Positions 11,913 through 23,421 of a stretch of DNA of 64,000 bases are shown here, one piece after another. Below the pieces are notes generated by a model. That model made no database searches, was not told where the DNA came from, and saw only the letters and a program-made list of their open reading frames with translations. The stretch is from Palaemon carinicauda. Its lineage: Eukaryota; Arthropoda; Malacostraca; Decapoda; Palaemonidae. Location of the stretch: the NCBI RefSeq assembly GCF_036898095.1, contig NC_090746.1, positions 57,328,151 to 57,392,150 of the forward strand, written 5' to 3'. Within the stretch, counting starts at the first letter, position 1. Each line of letters starts with the position of its first letter. Position numbers and translations under genes: made by a program.

Positions 11913-13098
11913 AGGAAGTAGTAAGGAACTCGCGGTAGTATGGAAAGGACAAAGGATTGAGGATAGGGAAATAATTCTGGTACGGATAAAGGCAGAAATT
12001 TGTGATAGGATAGCCATTTACAGAGGAGGGTCATGCAGACATGGAACAAAGTTCAGGTTTGTAAATTGCATCTTGGATCCTGTGTAATTAAAGGATTGGT
12101 GTAAAGTTGAAAAAAGCAAAAAGGTGTGAAACTAGCAACTCTGCAAGTGACGAAGACAGGATTAAAAGAGAAATCACAAGTTGAATGCGATACATTGACA
12201 GAGTAACAAAACGATGCAGGAAGAGTGAACTGGTGGAACAAAAATGGCGAGAAATACAAAGGGTTATAAAAAGACGATATTAGAGAAGTAAATTCGTGTT
12301 ATGGAAAAAAAAATGAGGAATATGAGGTAAAGGAGAGTCGTGGGGATAAAGATTCATGGAGATCCAGAGATGAATAGACATATTTAGGGATGAATTGAAG
12401 GACGTAGTTTGAAAGGAGAGAAGATGCATGTCCGAAGGAGGGGAAGGAAGCTCGTAGGAAAAAAAAATCCACACATCAAAATTGGAAGAAAAGACAAGAA
12501 AATAAAATAGGTGCTTCCGTTTTGAGTATCCATCATAAATCAAAAGGATTACCGAGCAGTCGAAATATTTCGAGTCAAGAGTAAAATTTGGGCCAGCACG
12601 TTCACAAATGAAGTTTAATTCAAATGCATGTAGACTATGTAGGGAATATTAAATACGTTTGCTTAGTAATGACTGCCTGACACCACAAGAGTCTCCTGGA
12701 TTATCTGAAAGGGCGTAATTACAGGGCTTGCTGCTTCATCCTGAAATAACAAATCCACAGAAAATTACAGAAGATTTTCCGAGTAACAAAAGCTAAACAG
12801 GTTTAGTTGGCAAGTCAACGTATATAGAACGAGTTAATGGCATCAGTCTCACATATCGGTGAGATCTCACTTAAGCAGGAAGGTTATTCATGAAAAAAGA
12901 AGAAAAAACTCTGTGTTATACTTTTACCGGAAAGATTTAAAGTTATAAAAACTTCGAAAGACACAAAATGGACTGGAATGTCTGGTTTGATTTTTTTGCG
13001 AGGAATTTCTCCAAGAACCAAGTACAATATAACGTAAAACAACTGGATCAAATCAGAGTATGACCTGAAAACCAAATGAAATGTGATAACCTCATAAT

Positions 13099-13108
<10 letters not shown>
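11913..13108. other. intergenic stretch, nothing recognised
   Basis: Purine-rich on the plus strand with no coding signal I can support. It ends in a C-run and (CT)n at 13100-13140, just before the Merlin target site. Confidence 0.45.
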
Positions 13109-13143
<35 letters not shown>

Positions 13144-13233
13144 GAAGACATGAGGTAGTCGGTGCTACTATAGCGTGAGGTCTACCACACTATAGCGTGA
13201 GGTCTACCTCCCGTTAGCACTATAGCGTGAGGT

Positions 13234-13675
13234 CTACCGCTGAATTATTCGTCCCTCATAGATAAGACACATTTCATACATTTGTTTAAGCAATAAACAC
13301 TCAGTTTAAACATATTTTAGAAATGTCTTAAAATGATAATTGGAATTTTAATTACATTGAAAAAAAATAATAAATGTAAAAATAAACATGTTATTATATT
13401 TATTCTAGCGATACAAAACACTAAATTTAAACATATCTTAGAAATTACTTAAATAGATAATTGGATTTCTAATTACATTAAAAAAAAGAATAAAGGTAAA
13501 AATAAACATGTTATCGGTCTACTGCTAAATTATTTGTCCCTCATAGATAAAACACATTTCATACATTTGTTTAAGCAATAAACACTTCATTTAAACATAT
13601 CTTAGAAATGACTTAAATAGATAATTGGATTTCTAATTACATTAAAAAAGGAATAAAGGTAAAAATAAACATGTT
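13234..13675. repeat. internal triplication in the Merlin element
   Basis: A roughly 100-bp AT-rich unit (beginning near TTTAAACATAT and ending AAAAATAAACATGTTAT) occurs three times, at about 13295-13395, 13417-13513 and 13579-13675. A leading segment (GTCCCTCATAGATAA ... AAGCAATAAACACT) precedes the first and third copies only. Confidence 0.85.
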
Positions 13676-13699
13676 ATCATATATTTCCATACATTTATC

Positions 13700-14017
13700 C
13701 TAGCGGTACACACTTCGTACATCTAAGAAAGACACAAATAGATCATTGGAATTTTTTCTCATCACCTTCCAGCAAAAATAAAGATGAGACTGGAACAGCT
13801 GACGACCAACACCTCGCATTAATCTCTTCAGAATCATCGTTTTAGCGTCCAACCACGATCGCTCAATTGCCTGTGTGTGTGCTCCTGTCGCTGGATCCAC
13901 ATAGGCTAATATTGCTGGTGGTTCACTGTAGAATGCTGGTACCCCATGGCATTTAGGTTGCGGAAGGTCCAAGCTTGTCACGTGGTAGACCTCACCCTCC
14001 GCCTGGGTAGGCGACAT
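13700..14017 (-). pseudogene. Merlin transposase, C-terminal fragment
   Basis: The 105-codon frame contains AYVDPATGAHTQAIERSW, matching the ISXO2-like transposase signature (VDP-TGAHT--IE--W---K) that carries the third acidic catalytic residue. It is followed by a basic helix (KTMILKRLMRGVGRQLFQSH) and the usual aromatic C-terminal part (FCWKVMRKN). The transposase would cut and rejoin TIR ends. The two upstream catalytic Asp residues are missing, so the protein cannot be active. The ATG at 14017 lies almost in the right TIR and is a chance start on the truncated frame. Confidence 0.8.
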
Positions 14018-14167
14018 ATGGCGGTAGACCTCACGCTATAGTAGCACCAGGTAGTCTATATAGATATAGCATGATAATAAAATAATCAGCATAAGTCAAA
14101 ATACCGACTGATTATCAAGCAAATACATAGGATTCCATAAGGTTTAGGTGCGAACCTGTTTATCTCT

Positions 14168-14320
14168 TGTTACGAAGATTTTATAATACATTAGGTAATG
14201 CCCTTTGACCCCAAGACATACAGAAAGCCCAATGAAAGCGTGTTATTTGCGCTTCTCAGCTGGCCGGACCAACAGTCTGTTAAGAATGTTTTGAAAAGAC
14301 TTACGGTGGCTTAATGTTTG
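14168..14320 (+). repeat. LTR-like repeat, 5' part, copy 1
   Basis: Starts TGTTACGAA and shares GTAATGCCCTTTGACCCCAA, TCTCAGCTG and GTTAAGAATGTTTTGA with the segment beginning at 37937. TGTTACG is a frequent start for LTRs of Ty3/Gypsy elements. The copy is broken after about 14320 and homology resumes near 14888 (TTTTGCAATCTCA). Confidence 0.5.
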
Positions 14321-14465
14321 CTGAAGTGTGCGTGTACTAGCCTGTCAGGCAATAACTAGGAATCTTATTTTTAAGTTTATTGGCAGAATTGAAGTCAGAA
14401 AATTGTATAATAAAAGAACTGGTTAATCCTACCAGTATACAATCTACATCCCCAATGTGAGACAC

Positions 14466-14580
14466 TGGTCACTCATAAGTTGGTGGATGTCAGGGTGTTT
14501 GAGAGAGACTTCCAATTTTCACCCCTCTCTGTGCGACAAGTACTGGGAGCATGAAATGTAGTTGAATCTGACCAGTTTCG
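14466..14580 (+). repeat. solo relative of the giant inverted-repeat terminus
   Basis: GTCACTCATAAGTTGGTGGATGTC and the following GGGTGTTTGAGAGAGACTTCC and TTTTCACCCCT run parallel to the terminus of the 25258-37528 structure. It lies within the interrupted LTR-like copy. Homology fades after about 14580. Confidence 0.65.
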
Positions 14581-14802
14581 CGCTCCCAGTTTGTATACTG
14601 TATTATGAAAATTCACCAATAGGTGCACTAATCATATCTAATGATATATATATTTCTAGTAATAATAACTAGTTTTTTTTTTCATTCTATAATTGTATAC
14701 ATTTATCCAACTACAAATACATATAATCAATGGACCATTGCGTCTGAAATAAAGGTTGAATTGAAATTGAACTGAATTGACTAATATCCTTCTCTGTATG
14801 TC

Positions 14803-14803
14803 C

Positions 14804-14889
<86 letters not shown>

Positions 14890-14920
14890 GTCTTGCTGCA
14901 ATTTTGCAATCTCACCAAAA

Positions 14921-15006
<86 letters not shown>
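14803..15006. repeat. paired (GA)n microsatellites
   Basis: Two (GA)n tracts of about 42 and 41 units (14803-14886, 14926-15006) are separated by about 40 bp of unique sequence that is itself part of the LTR-like repeat (TTTTGCAATCTCACC). Confidence 0.95.
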
Positions 15007-15009
<3 letters not shown>

Positions 15010-15600
15010 AAATCGAATATGAATGATAAACTTAAATGTACTGTGTGTTACGGGGACAATTCGATTGCATTACTCGATGTCTCGAAGCGGACATGTACCA
15101 ATTTCCAACAACATATCTCCAAGTCTAGTGTAGTAATTATGAGTACAATAGGTGAACTAATATTTTTGTTTTACTAATAACTTGCCAAGTACCTTTATCA
15201 TTAAGGGGTACAGCCAGAATTGTACATAAGCTTTAATTATGGCATATAATTTTGTTATCATTAGTGTCATTCTTTGTAGGCCTAGAAAACTTTGCATTGT
15301 CGCTTTATTAATCTCTAAAATTATGGTAGTGTGTCTACATATGAAAGGACTAACATTTATATTAATTATGCAAATTTAAACATCAAAACATAGTTCTACA
15401 AAAGTACGTTAAAGCCTGTCTGTACATGTAAAAGGATCAAATTTATGCAATTTTTTTTAGTTATGCATCAGTAACTTCGAATATTTGCATTAGAAAGCAA
15501 ATTAAGTACATATAAGTAATCTACAGAAATTTCATTAAATCTACAGAAAAATATTAACAAAATATACAGGAATTTTGCCAAGGGCATCTGGCAACACTAA
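15007..15600. other. AT-rich stretch between LTR-like fragments and DIRS copy
   Basis: No gene seen. Near its right end the phrase GTGCCGTAGGTTATTTGACT (15616 on) resembles GTGCCGTTGGTTAATTGACT near 38596, so this stretch may be the remainder of the LTR-like repeat. Confidence 0.4.
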
Positions 15601-15603
15601 TTC

Positions 15604-17037
15604 ATGTCTTGTCCATGTGCCGTAGGTTATTTGACTTATTATTTGGACGAGGTTAGTGGGACTTCCATAAGAGACTCGGTGCGTTCCGTTGTTTCAACTG
15701 CCATCACTACGGTGGCTGCTCTATCAACTGTTACGACTACGCCTTCCTTTTCAGGTACGCCTCCGGTTTCTGTCCCTCCCCCTTCCCCGGTCGAGCCGGG
15801 CGAACCAATACTTCCTACATTCTCATCTAACTTGGAAAATAGGTCCCTGTTGGAAAACTGAAGGCCTGTATGGAAGGGACCCAAGAATACCAAAGAAGGA
15901 TGGGTAAAGCCTTACCGGAGGAGATTAAGGCTTTGAAATCTCCAGAGGATCCTTCTAAGTCTAAGGTTTTACCTTCTCAGCTTCCCTCTTACACGCAACA
16001 GAGCCCGTGGAGGTATCCGGGTCATGCAGTGCTTTCAGAGGGTAATTTTCACATTGGAGAGGAGCTAGCCTCTAGTCCGGTTGCTGATCTGGAATTTTAT
16101 CCAGATACAGTGGCCTACCCCTTATGCTATGTTAGGTTAGCTGAAGGTGGCCCGTGGGGACGACACTATCCCTAAGAAACGATTCTTCTAGTTCACACCA
16201 GAGCGCGGCATCTGGCAGTGAAGGACATAAAGACAGTAGGGTGTATTAGCACACAATTAGGTGCTTTTACTGAAAGGTTGGCCACTTTTATAGCACCCGA
16301 CACAATGGTTTTTCCCTTTGCTTCGAAAGCCTTTTTGGCTGTGGAAGGCCTTAAAGGAGGGTAAGTCTCTTCCAGTCTTGGAAGAAGGGAAATCTGTGTC
16401 ACTCGTTCTTCCCCTTGACACTCAACACTGGTTGGATATTCAGTTTACTTTTGCTGAAGGGAAATTAGATAAGGATATAGCCAGCCGGCAGTTAATGAAA
16501 GACTGCCGAGATTTCCGGCACATCTACTTAAGGCGGAATTGGAGGCTAGGGAGAGACTAACGGCTTCGATGTCTCTTCAATGCTTTGTAGAAATGATGAT
16601 TGGTAATCTGTTGATGCCCGTGTCTTTTCACTTTTGGCCAAGATGCACATGGCTACTTTTATGAAGGATCTTTTTAACTTTTTTCAGGCTCGAAGAGTCA
16701 GCAGGAAGCATGTTTTATCTTCCGCAATCATTCGTCTTGAACCAAAGCGTCTTATTGACGCCTGTATTTGGGGTAAAGATCTTTTTCCACAGAATCTAGT
16801 AAGGAGATCTTGGATAAAGCAGCAGCAGAACATGAGAGTCTTTTCCGGAGTTGGGGAAGATCTCAAAAAAGGGAATTTATTCCTGAGCTTGGCCTTCAAC
16901 CAACATACCTTAGGAGGCCCTTCATCTCTGCTTTAGATAGTGCTTTGCAGAATTTTTTCACTGTTCCTCACTGTCCCCAGCATTCAATCCTGGATTTGAA
17001 CAAGGGACCTCGTCCTTTCGTCCCCCCAAGACTGTAA
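15604..17037 (+). pseudogene. DIRS gag-like region
   Basis: Overlapping frames (15604-15861, 15870-16175, 16318-16560, 16634-16936, 16810-17037) form a run of fragments in the position of the first ORF. The start is Ser/Thr/Pro-rich (TPPVSVPPPSPVEPG). The C-terminal part is Arg/Phe/Pro-rich (KAAAEHESLFRSWGRSQKRE, NKGPRPFVPPRL), as in the nucleic-acid-binding end of DIRS gag proteins. No zinc knuckle is seen. Several frameshifts and stops make it non-functional. Confidence 0.6.
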
Positions 17038-17161
17038 GAGGGGTAGAGGTCAGTCCGACGGAGGTCGTAGGCCAAAGAGTCGGGGTCTCCGAAGTAACGG
17101 GAACTAAGGGCAAACATCCACAACCAAGCAATGAGGATACTCCAGTAGGGGGAAGACTGAA

Positions 17162-18627
17162 ATGGTTCAAGGACAGATGGCTGTTCAGTCCTTGACCACA
17201 AAGCGTAATTTCCAGCGGTTTAGGCTGGAAATGGAAGAGACAAACCCTGAGGATCAAGAGATTTTTCCAGAAATTAACACCACATCTGGTACAATATGTG
17301 CAGGACCTTTTGGGAAGAGAGTTATCCGTTGCACGAAATCTATGAAGTTTCGAGGTCGTCTATTTTGCGTGGCAAAGAAAGTTTCGATAATTCCTCGAAC
17401 TATTCTCCACTTGTCACATCTAATTCTATTCGTTCTTTGCAACAAGTTCTGGAGGCAGACTATTTCGCAGATACGGACCTTACTACCTCGGGGGGGTTTA
17501 CACCGTCTCTATAGATCTAACTGACGCTTATTGGCATCTTCCGATAGGTCGATGCTTCTCCTCCTACCTTGATTTCAGACTAGAGAGAAAGGCTTATATA
17601 TTCAGAGCTGTGCCATTTGAGCTCCCTCAGCAAGGGAATGCACGGAAGCAACATATCACGTGACAAGATTCCTCCAATATCTAGGATTCCAAATAAACTT
17701 CCATAAGTCAAGGCTGAACCCAGATCAAGGGTTCCCGTGCTGCCAAGAGGAAGGAAATAGCCCGGTCAGTTCGGTCTTTCATCTACTTGAGAAAGACCAC
17801 CAGAAGTTGTCAGGAAAGGGTTCTGGGCTCATTTCAGTACGTTTCTATAACGATCCCTCTCCTCAGGGTCAGACTCAAAGATGCAAGCAGGGTTTAGAAG
17901 AAAGGAGCTTCCATAGCTCCCCGCGATCATCAGAAGACGACCACGGGGTTGCTTTGATGGCAACTCCGTCAGTGGTCACATGCCAGAAGTCTTTCCAAGA
18001 CGGTACCGTTGCACTTTCCTCCTCCTATGGTGTTTCTACATACGGACGCCTCACTGGACGGGGGGGGGGGGGGGGGTGTCATGCTCCTCTCAAGAAAGTG
18101 CAAGGTCGTTGGTCCCAGAGTTTCAAGCAATTCCACTTCAATATTCTGGAGACCATGGCAATCTTCCTATCCCTGCAAAGTCTACATTTACAAAACATTC
18201 ATTTACGTTTTGTATTAGACAGCAGAGTAATAGTTCATTGCATCGACAGGCAAGGGTCAAGATCTCCCCAAATAAACCATGTAATGATTGCCATTTTTTC
18301 ATTAGCCCACAGGAAGAGGTGATTTCTGTCTGCATCTCACGTCACGGAATCCAGAATGGGATGGCAGACTCTCTATCTCAAACACATCCACTAGAGACAG
18401 AATGGTCTCTAGATGAATCATTCTCTTTCATGCAGAAGGTAGTCCCAGGTCTTCAAGTGGACCTGTTTGCAACGAGTCTCAACAAGACACTTCCCAATTA
18501 TGTGGCACCATATGTAGATCTAGAGGTGATAGGCATGGATGTGTTATTCATGAATTGGAATCATTGGGAGAAGATTAATGTATTCCTACCCTTCAATCTT
18601 CTCTTGAAGGTGTTAGACGAGTTCTGA
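17162..18627 (+). pseudogene. DIRS reverse transcriptase-RNase H, missing the YLDD box
   Basis: The RT finger/palm start is recognisable near 17505 as SIDLTDAYWHLPI, with the first catalytic Asp, followed by FRAVPFEL where DIRS RTs have F-GL--AP. The sequence then jumps at about 17640-17660 directly to FLQYLGFQINFHKSRLNP, the post-YLDD region, so roughly 70-80 codons with the catalytic YLDD pair are deleted. RNase H follows: HTDASLDGG near 18035, then IQNGMADSLSQ and LQVDLFATSLN (about 18350-18480). A G-run of about 16 at 18061 interrupts the RNase H start. Confidence 0.75.
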
Positions 18628-18852
18628 TCGTTCAGATGGACAGCAGCCCTGGTTGCTCCCCTTTGGCCGACGAGCAACTGGTATCCTTTGGTGACATGAT
18701 GAACTCCACGCTGGTACCTCTACCCAGCCCCAGCCTGTCTCAAGAAGTAGAGGAAAACTGTCTTCGCTTCATCTTTATAACCGAATGCCCTTCCTCTCAT
18801 GATTTTTTCGCATTAGACCTGGGAAAAAAGATTTCAAATTCAACGGGACGAA

Positions 18853-19768
18853 TTGGCATTTGTAGAAAATTATAGAACTTCTACTTTGAATCGGTATGAA
18901 ACTTTGTGGAAGAATTGGGTTCGATATGTAGAAGATGAAAATCCTTCTTCTAAATCTATGGATTTTTGTTTAGGCTTTCTGATCGACTTACATGCGAAAG
19001 ATTTAGCATCCTCCATGATTGCGTCATGCAAGTCGGCCCTAGCTGGACCCATTTTATATGCTTTTGACATAGATTTTAACTATGTCCTCTTCGCCACGAT
19101 TCCGAAAGTTTGCGCCAGGTTGAGACCAGCAGTCCTGCCGAGGCCGATCTCCTTGTTATTGGATAAAGTTTAATAACTAGCTTCGGAAATAGACGATCAA
19201 ACAGTGTCTTTCCGAGTTTTATCTCAAAGAGCGATTTTTCTATTCGCTATGGCTTCTAGTGCTCTGATTAATGGAGTTATGGCCCTCTCTAGCGAAGAGG
19301 GTCACATAGAATTTACAGACAATGGTGAAGTTAATTTATACCCTGATCCTACCGTTTTGGCTAAGATAAGCTACCATCTAAACATTGGGGACCATGAAAA
19401 ATAGCTCCCCTCGAAAGTGATCTCATCCCGTGTCCAGTACAGTGTTTAAAGTCATATCTGGACAGGACAAAGAAGGTTAAAATGGGCCAATTCTTTAGAG
19501 GTGAGACGGTCGGTTCAAAGTTGTCTTTGAAACAACTGAGAGTAATATTGGCTTATTTCCTTTAAAGAGCAGACCCAGCTAGCATGACCCTAGGAAAGTG
19601 GATTCATCTCTGAACTCCTTTCAGTATATGTCATTCGAAGCTTTACAAGCTTATCCTGGTTGGAAGTCCACCAGGGTGTTCTTCAAGCATTATATGAAGC
19701 AACTGGATGAAGTTCGTCATTTTGTGGTGGCAGCAGGTGATGTTATAAATCCTGCTGCAATGACGTAG
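18853..19768 (+). pseudogene. DIRS tyrosine recombinase, decayed
   Basis: The N-terminal core-binding part at 18853-19173 contains YRTSTLNRYETLWKNWVRY, typical of the SAM-like arm of DIRS recombinases. The catalytic part continues at 19204-19404. After stops and shifts, a clean frame at 19583-19768 gives HDPRKVDSSLNS and then GWKSTRVFFKHYMKQ, that is the HxxR box and the nucleophilic Tyr. A TAG stands exactly where the codon before the HxxR His is expected. The recombinase would insert a circular DNA intermediate, which is why DIRS elements make no target duplication. Confidence 0.78.
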
Positions 19769-20587
19769 CCCTCAAGTGCGTCCTTGGGCATTCTTCCAGC
19801 TTATTTTCTTTAATAAGTAAACTGTCAGTTTTTGCTTCATGATCTACATTAAACAATTTCAAATATTTTAAAATTCAGGATTCAATTTTGTTTCTCTGAA
19901 TTTTATAAATGTACCTACGCGAGCATACTATTCCTATTTTAGAACTGAGTTTAATATAATTCAGTTTCTTTGGTTGGGTTTGAAACTGTATTTTGCATTT
20001 GGCCATATACGGCAATATTCTTTATCTTAAAATCTCCTTTTTCAGGAGTTCGGGGACATATCATCTTGTCTCCCCTCATGATTACTTAGGTAAAGAATTT
20101 TATCGGGAATATATTTTGGGGTACACTGGTAGATCACAATGCTGTTCATAGATACTGTATTGAAATTTCCTCAAATAGATGGTCTAATGAAAATGATATA
20201 ATGTTAGATGATTTTATTGCTAGACTTAATTCCTAGTAGAATTAAACTTAGCATACTATAGTCAATTTCTACCAACACTGCACATTAAGAATCTATTTAA
20301 CGATGAGTATTAGTTCTTCAATGATTACTCACTACGCTTATGATATTGGTAATATGTGTTCTTCACAACTGATACAGGGAGTGTTCTTCACCACAGGGAT
20401 GGTGGATAGAGGGTCATAGATCCTTCCTCTTAAAACACTACCATATTTACCAAATCAAGTTCATTTTGGATTCTTTTTAAGGTAGAAATTTATGATTATA
20501 CTTCATCATATGTGGTGAGCCCCCATTTATGGCAGGTTTTTTCCATGGAGAAGCCTCACACCGAGTATAAATAATTCTCTGGTACAC
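19769..20587. other. DIRS 3' untranslated region and unassigned AT-rich DNA
   Basis: Follows the recombinase stop. No open frame of note; probably the 3' part of the DIRS element leading into the inverted-repeat module. Confidence 0.4.
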
Positions 20588-21083
20588 TTCCATTAGGACG
20601 ACATGGCTCGAGCCCAAAAGAGGGATTTTGACGTAGGAAAAACCTATTTTTGGGTGAGATAGCCATGTCGTCCTGATAGCCCAACCGTTACGTCCTACTT
20701 TTCCCCGCCCCTTTGCTCGTTGGAGGCTTCTATTTCACAGTAGCTCAGCTGCGACGTGGAATGAGAAGCAGGAATGTATAGGGGCACTCGAAGGTGATAA
20801 GATGTGTAATGGCTCCTTATTTATCCTTCCCCTTAGTGGATTAGACTGGGTAAGGTCTGGTTGGGGTGCAGATATCTATGGTTATCTTAGGATACGTCCC
20901 TGATTATACACGATATCTTCGGATAGTCATTTCTGGGGGTTGGAACCCCATGATACCTGACGGTAATTCTCTTGTAATATCAATCGCAGAAATATTATAC
21001 TGTAGAAGTTGCCAGAAGGAACTTCCATCAGGACGACATGGCTATCTCACCCAAAAATAGATTTTTCCTACGTCAAAATCCCT
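20588..21083. repeat. inverted-repeat module downstream of DIRS copy 1
   Basis: A 56-bp segment at 20622-20677 (GGGATTTTGACGTAGG ... CATGTCGTCCTGAT) recurs in reverse complement at 21027-21082 with very few changes. A partial third copy (CTTCCATTAGGACGACATGG) is at 20588-20607. DIRS elements have inverted terminal repeats plus an internal complementary region that reproduces both ends; this arrangement fits that role. Confidence 0.8.
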
Positions 21084-23285
21084 TTGATCTTTTATAAGTT
21101 ACTTCAAAGCTAGGCTGTTATTCTTCTTTTGTATTGCAGGGGATTCCAATCTTCAAGAGAGATGCTCATTTGTTATTTTCACATTTCTTATACAATAGCT
21201 TGGTTACATGGCGTTAGTCAGGAGTCGAAAGCCACTCATAACTGAAGCTTGTGAGGCTTGCTGACAGCAGTGGCAGTAATGTAACTTAAGTACATTAAAT
21301 ATATTTTATAATACAGACGTATCATTCAACATTCCAAACATTGGACGAGTCAGCAAAGATACTGGGATCAAGACACCACTAATATCAATTATATATTTCA
21401 GGTAAGTGAGTTGCTACAATAATAATAATGATACCGTAGTCAATGTAAAGAAATTTTCTTCACTCTTCTTCCTTCTTTTGTATTTTGGTCAAGCTCCCAT
21501 TATTGTAGTTACCTCTTAAACTTTCGCTCCCACACTTTACGTTTTATTTACAGAAATATCGGGAGAACTGCTTCAAACTAACTAAACTCGTTGACAATAC
21601 CGTACGCCATATCCGTGACGTCACAACGTAGAAACGCAAAACAGAAGCCTTACGGCAGGGTACAATGGTTCTTTCCTCAAACTACGTGTGTTGAGATAAA
21701 TTATCACAATGATTTTGAATCTAATGTTAGTACTGCTGACTTATGAGCAGCTTATTTTATCTCTCAGTACCTATTCAGGTCTGATTAATTTCAAGATGTA
21801 TGCTCATCGCACCAGCCCATTGCTAATTGCTCATTTAAATTATTAATTTTTAGTAAGCCAGAATAGGTAGGATTATCATGTATGTATATTCCCTTAGAGC
21901 TGCAAGATTTCTCTTCGTATTTTGCATAAAATCCTGCCTCCTTCTCACTCCTTACAACGTTGCATTGTCCTGCCCTAAAGTCCCGATATGGCACCTCAAC
22001 TGGGTTTCCTACGCCCAACGACCCTCACATGTTTTATGTGAAGCCAGGTGAGATCACGCGACCTGAGGGTCGCCCATTTGTGAAAGAGCTATGACCGACC
22101 TGATCAGCCAATCTGTGCATATCTGGCTCACCCCCCACTCGACTCCCACCAAAAAAAAAGACAGAGAAAAGGAGTGCTTGGGTCCACTCGGCTGGAAAGA
22201 GGGAAGAAGATGATCCTAGGAACTGTGCCAGAGATACCCAATCTGCCAAGAAGCGAGGATTCCAGGGGTGGGCCAGTCAAGGGTGCAACTAGCCACTTAA
22301 CGGCAAATTACCAGCAACAAGCTGTAACAGCCTTTTAAGGACAAGGGTTGTCTTTCAAGTAAGGAGTGCAGGTGAAACCCTGTGGCCACAGTTTTCCCCC
22401 TTTAGACTAGATTAGTTTTTCGTTTATCTTGATATAGTTTAACTGGCTTACATATTTCGGGCAGAGTGCGTGGACTTGTGTGTACAGATTTTGAGTATAA
22501 CTTTTGCTTTAGAGACTAGTGCAGTCTTGGGTCAAACGACCATGTGTCCGACCCCACTTTAATCATTTATTGATGCAAGAGACCTCGGGTCGCGCATATT
22601 TTGATTGCTTTTTGATTTTGCTAAGTTGCATTTCTTTTATTTCATTTTTTTGTTTGTTTGAACCTCTTTTGCTTGATGTTAAGATGTCCTATTTTTCAAT
22701 ATCAATGTTGTGTAATAACGTAACAATATTAGGTTAATTACCCTTTCGTATTACTACTCCCTTTTTTGATTGATTATATCTAACATGAATATTTAATATC
22801 GGGACAGTATATGCGATATATTGAAAGAGTTAAGTCTAAATACTTTATGAGTGTGTTAGCGAGTGACTTAGTATTGAATCTATATGCTTCGAAGGTAAAG
22901 ATCCTCATCTTTAACTTTTACTTTACAACAATACATCACTGCTCCCTCCATTGCCTTTGTCTATGTTTACGTAAATGCCTGTCCAGCATCTCACTGGGGT
23001 CCCTGGGACGGAGCCAAAACAGAGCCTAAGAGTGTAGATGACCTTAGATTGACAAAGCTAAGGTAGACCAACAATTAATTACTTAGTCACGTGTGGAGTT
23101 TTTAGGTCTCTGGACGGAGAAGACTTTATTATCAGAGTGAAGGTTCGTGAACTGCAGCACCAAAGTTATTGCCAGGGTGTTGTGCCCTCCAGCGTTAGCG
23201 CTCCTATCCTCACCTGTTGATCCTTGTTGCTTGCTGCAGGGAGACTTTCCAGTAACAAGTTCCCACTCAACAATTAGATAGAAAT
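21084..23285. other. intergenic stretch, possibly the upstream part of the gag element
   Basis: No gene can be supported. The stretch is somewhat more GC-rich around 22020-22330 and leads into the gag-protease remnant, so some of it may be that element's leader or LTR, but I could not find a matching 3' partner. Confidence 0.35.
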
Positions 23286-23290
23286 ATAAC

Positions 23291-23384
23291 ATATTTCTCC
23301 ACAGTCAATACCAACAATGGTGATGAAGGACAAAACACATTTCTCCACAGTCAATACCAACAATGGCGATGAAGGACAAAACAG

Positions 23385-23418
<34 letters not shown>
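23291..23418. repeat. 47-bp tandem duplication followed by poly(A)
   Basis: ATTTCTCCACAGTCAATACC ... GGACAAAACA is present twice back to back (about 23291-23337 and 23338-23384) with one or two differences, then about 31 A residues to 23418. Confidence 0.92.

Positions 23419-23421
<3 letters not shown>

Larger units (their letters stand above)
13161..14048 (-). mobile_element. Merlin-superfamily DNA transposon, copy 1
   Basis: Termini GGTGCTACTATAGCG and CGCTATAGTAGCACC are inverted repeats extending about 26 bp. They are flanked by identical 8-bp target duplications AGGTAGTC at 13153-13160 and 14049-14056. Inside, on the minus strand, is the C-terminal part of an ISXO2/IS1016-like DDE transposase (13700-14017). 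An 8- to 9-bp duplication plus this transposase type identifies Merlin. The left end carries three tandem copies of the TIR core (CTATAGCGTGAGGTCTACC) at about 13168-13238. The middle holds triplicated non-coding DNA. The element is 888 bp and lacks the N-terminal part of the transposase. Confidence 0.88.
15604..19768 (+). mobile_element. DIRS-type tyrosine-recombinase retroelement, decayed, plus strand
   Basis: The order is a gag-like region (15604-17037), a reverse transcriptase and RNase H region (17162-18627) and a tyrosine recombinase (18853-19768). This is the DIRS layout, in which a recombinase replaces the DDE integrase. The frames are broken by stops and shifts throughout. The RT lost the segment with its catalytic YLDD box, while the recombinase keeps its HxxR and Tyr motifs. 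An inverted-repeat module of the kind seen beside the second DIRS copy lies downstream at 20588-21083. A related but not identical copy occupies the right end of the window on the other strand. Confidence 0.85.

Noticed and set aside
11323..12087. Long frames spanning the N run
   Set aside because: They consist almost entirely of untranslated N; only 10-50 real codons flank the gap and none is recognised.
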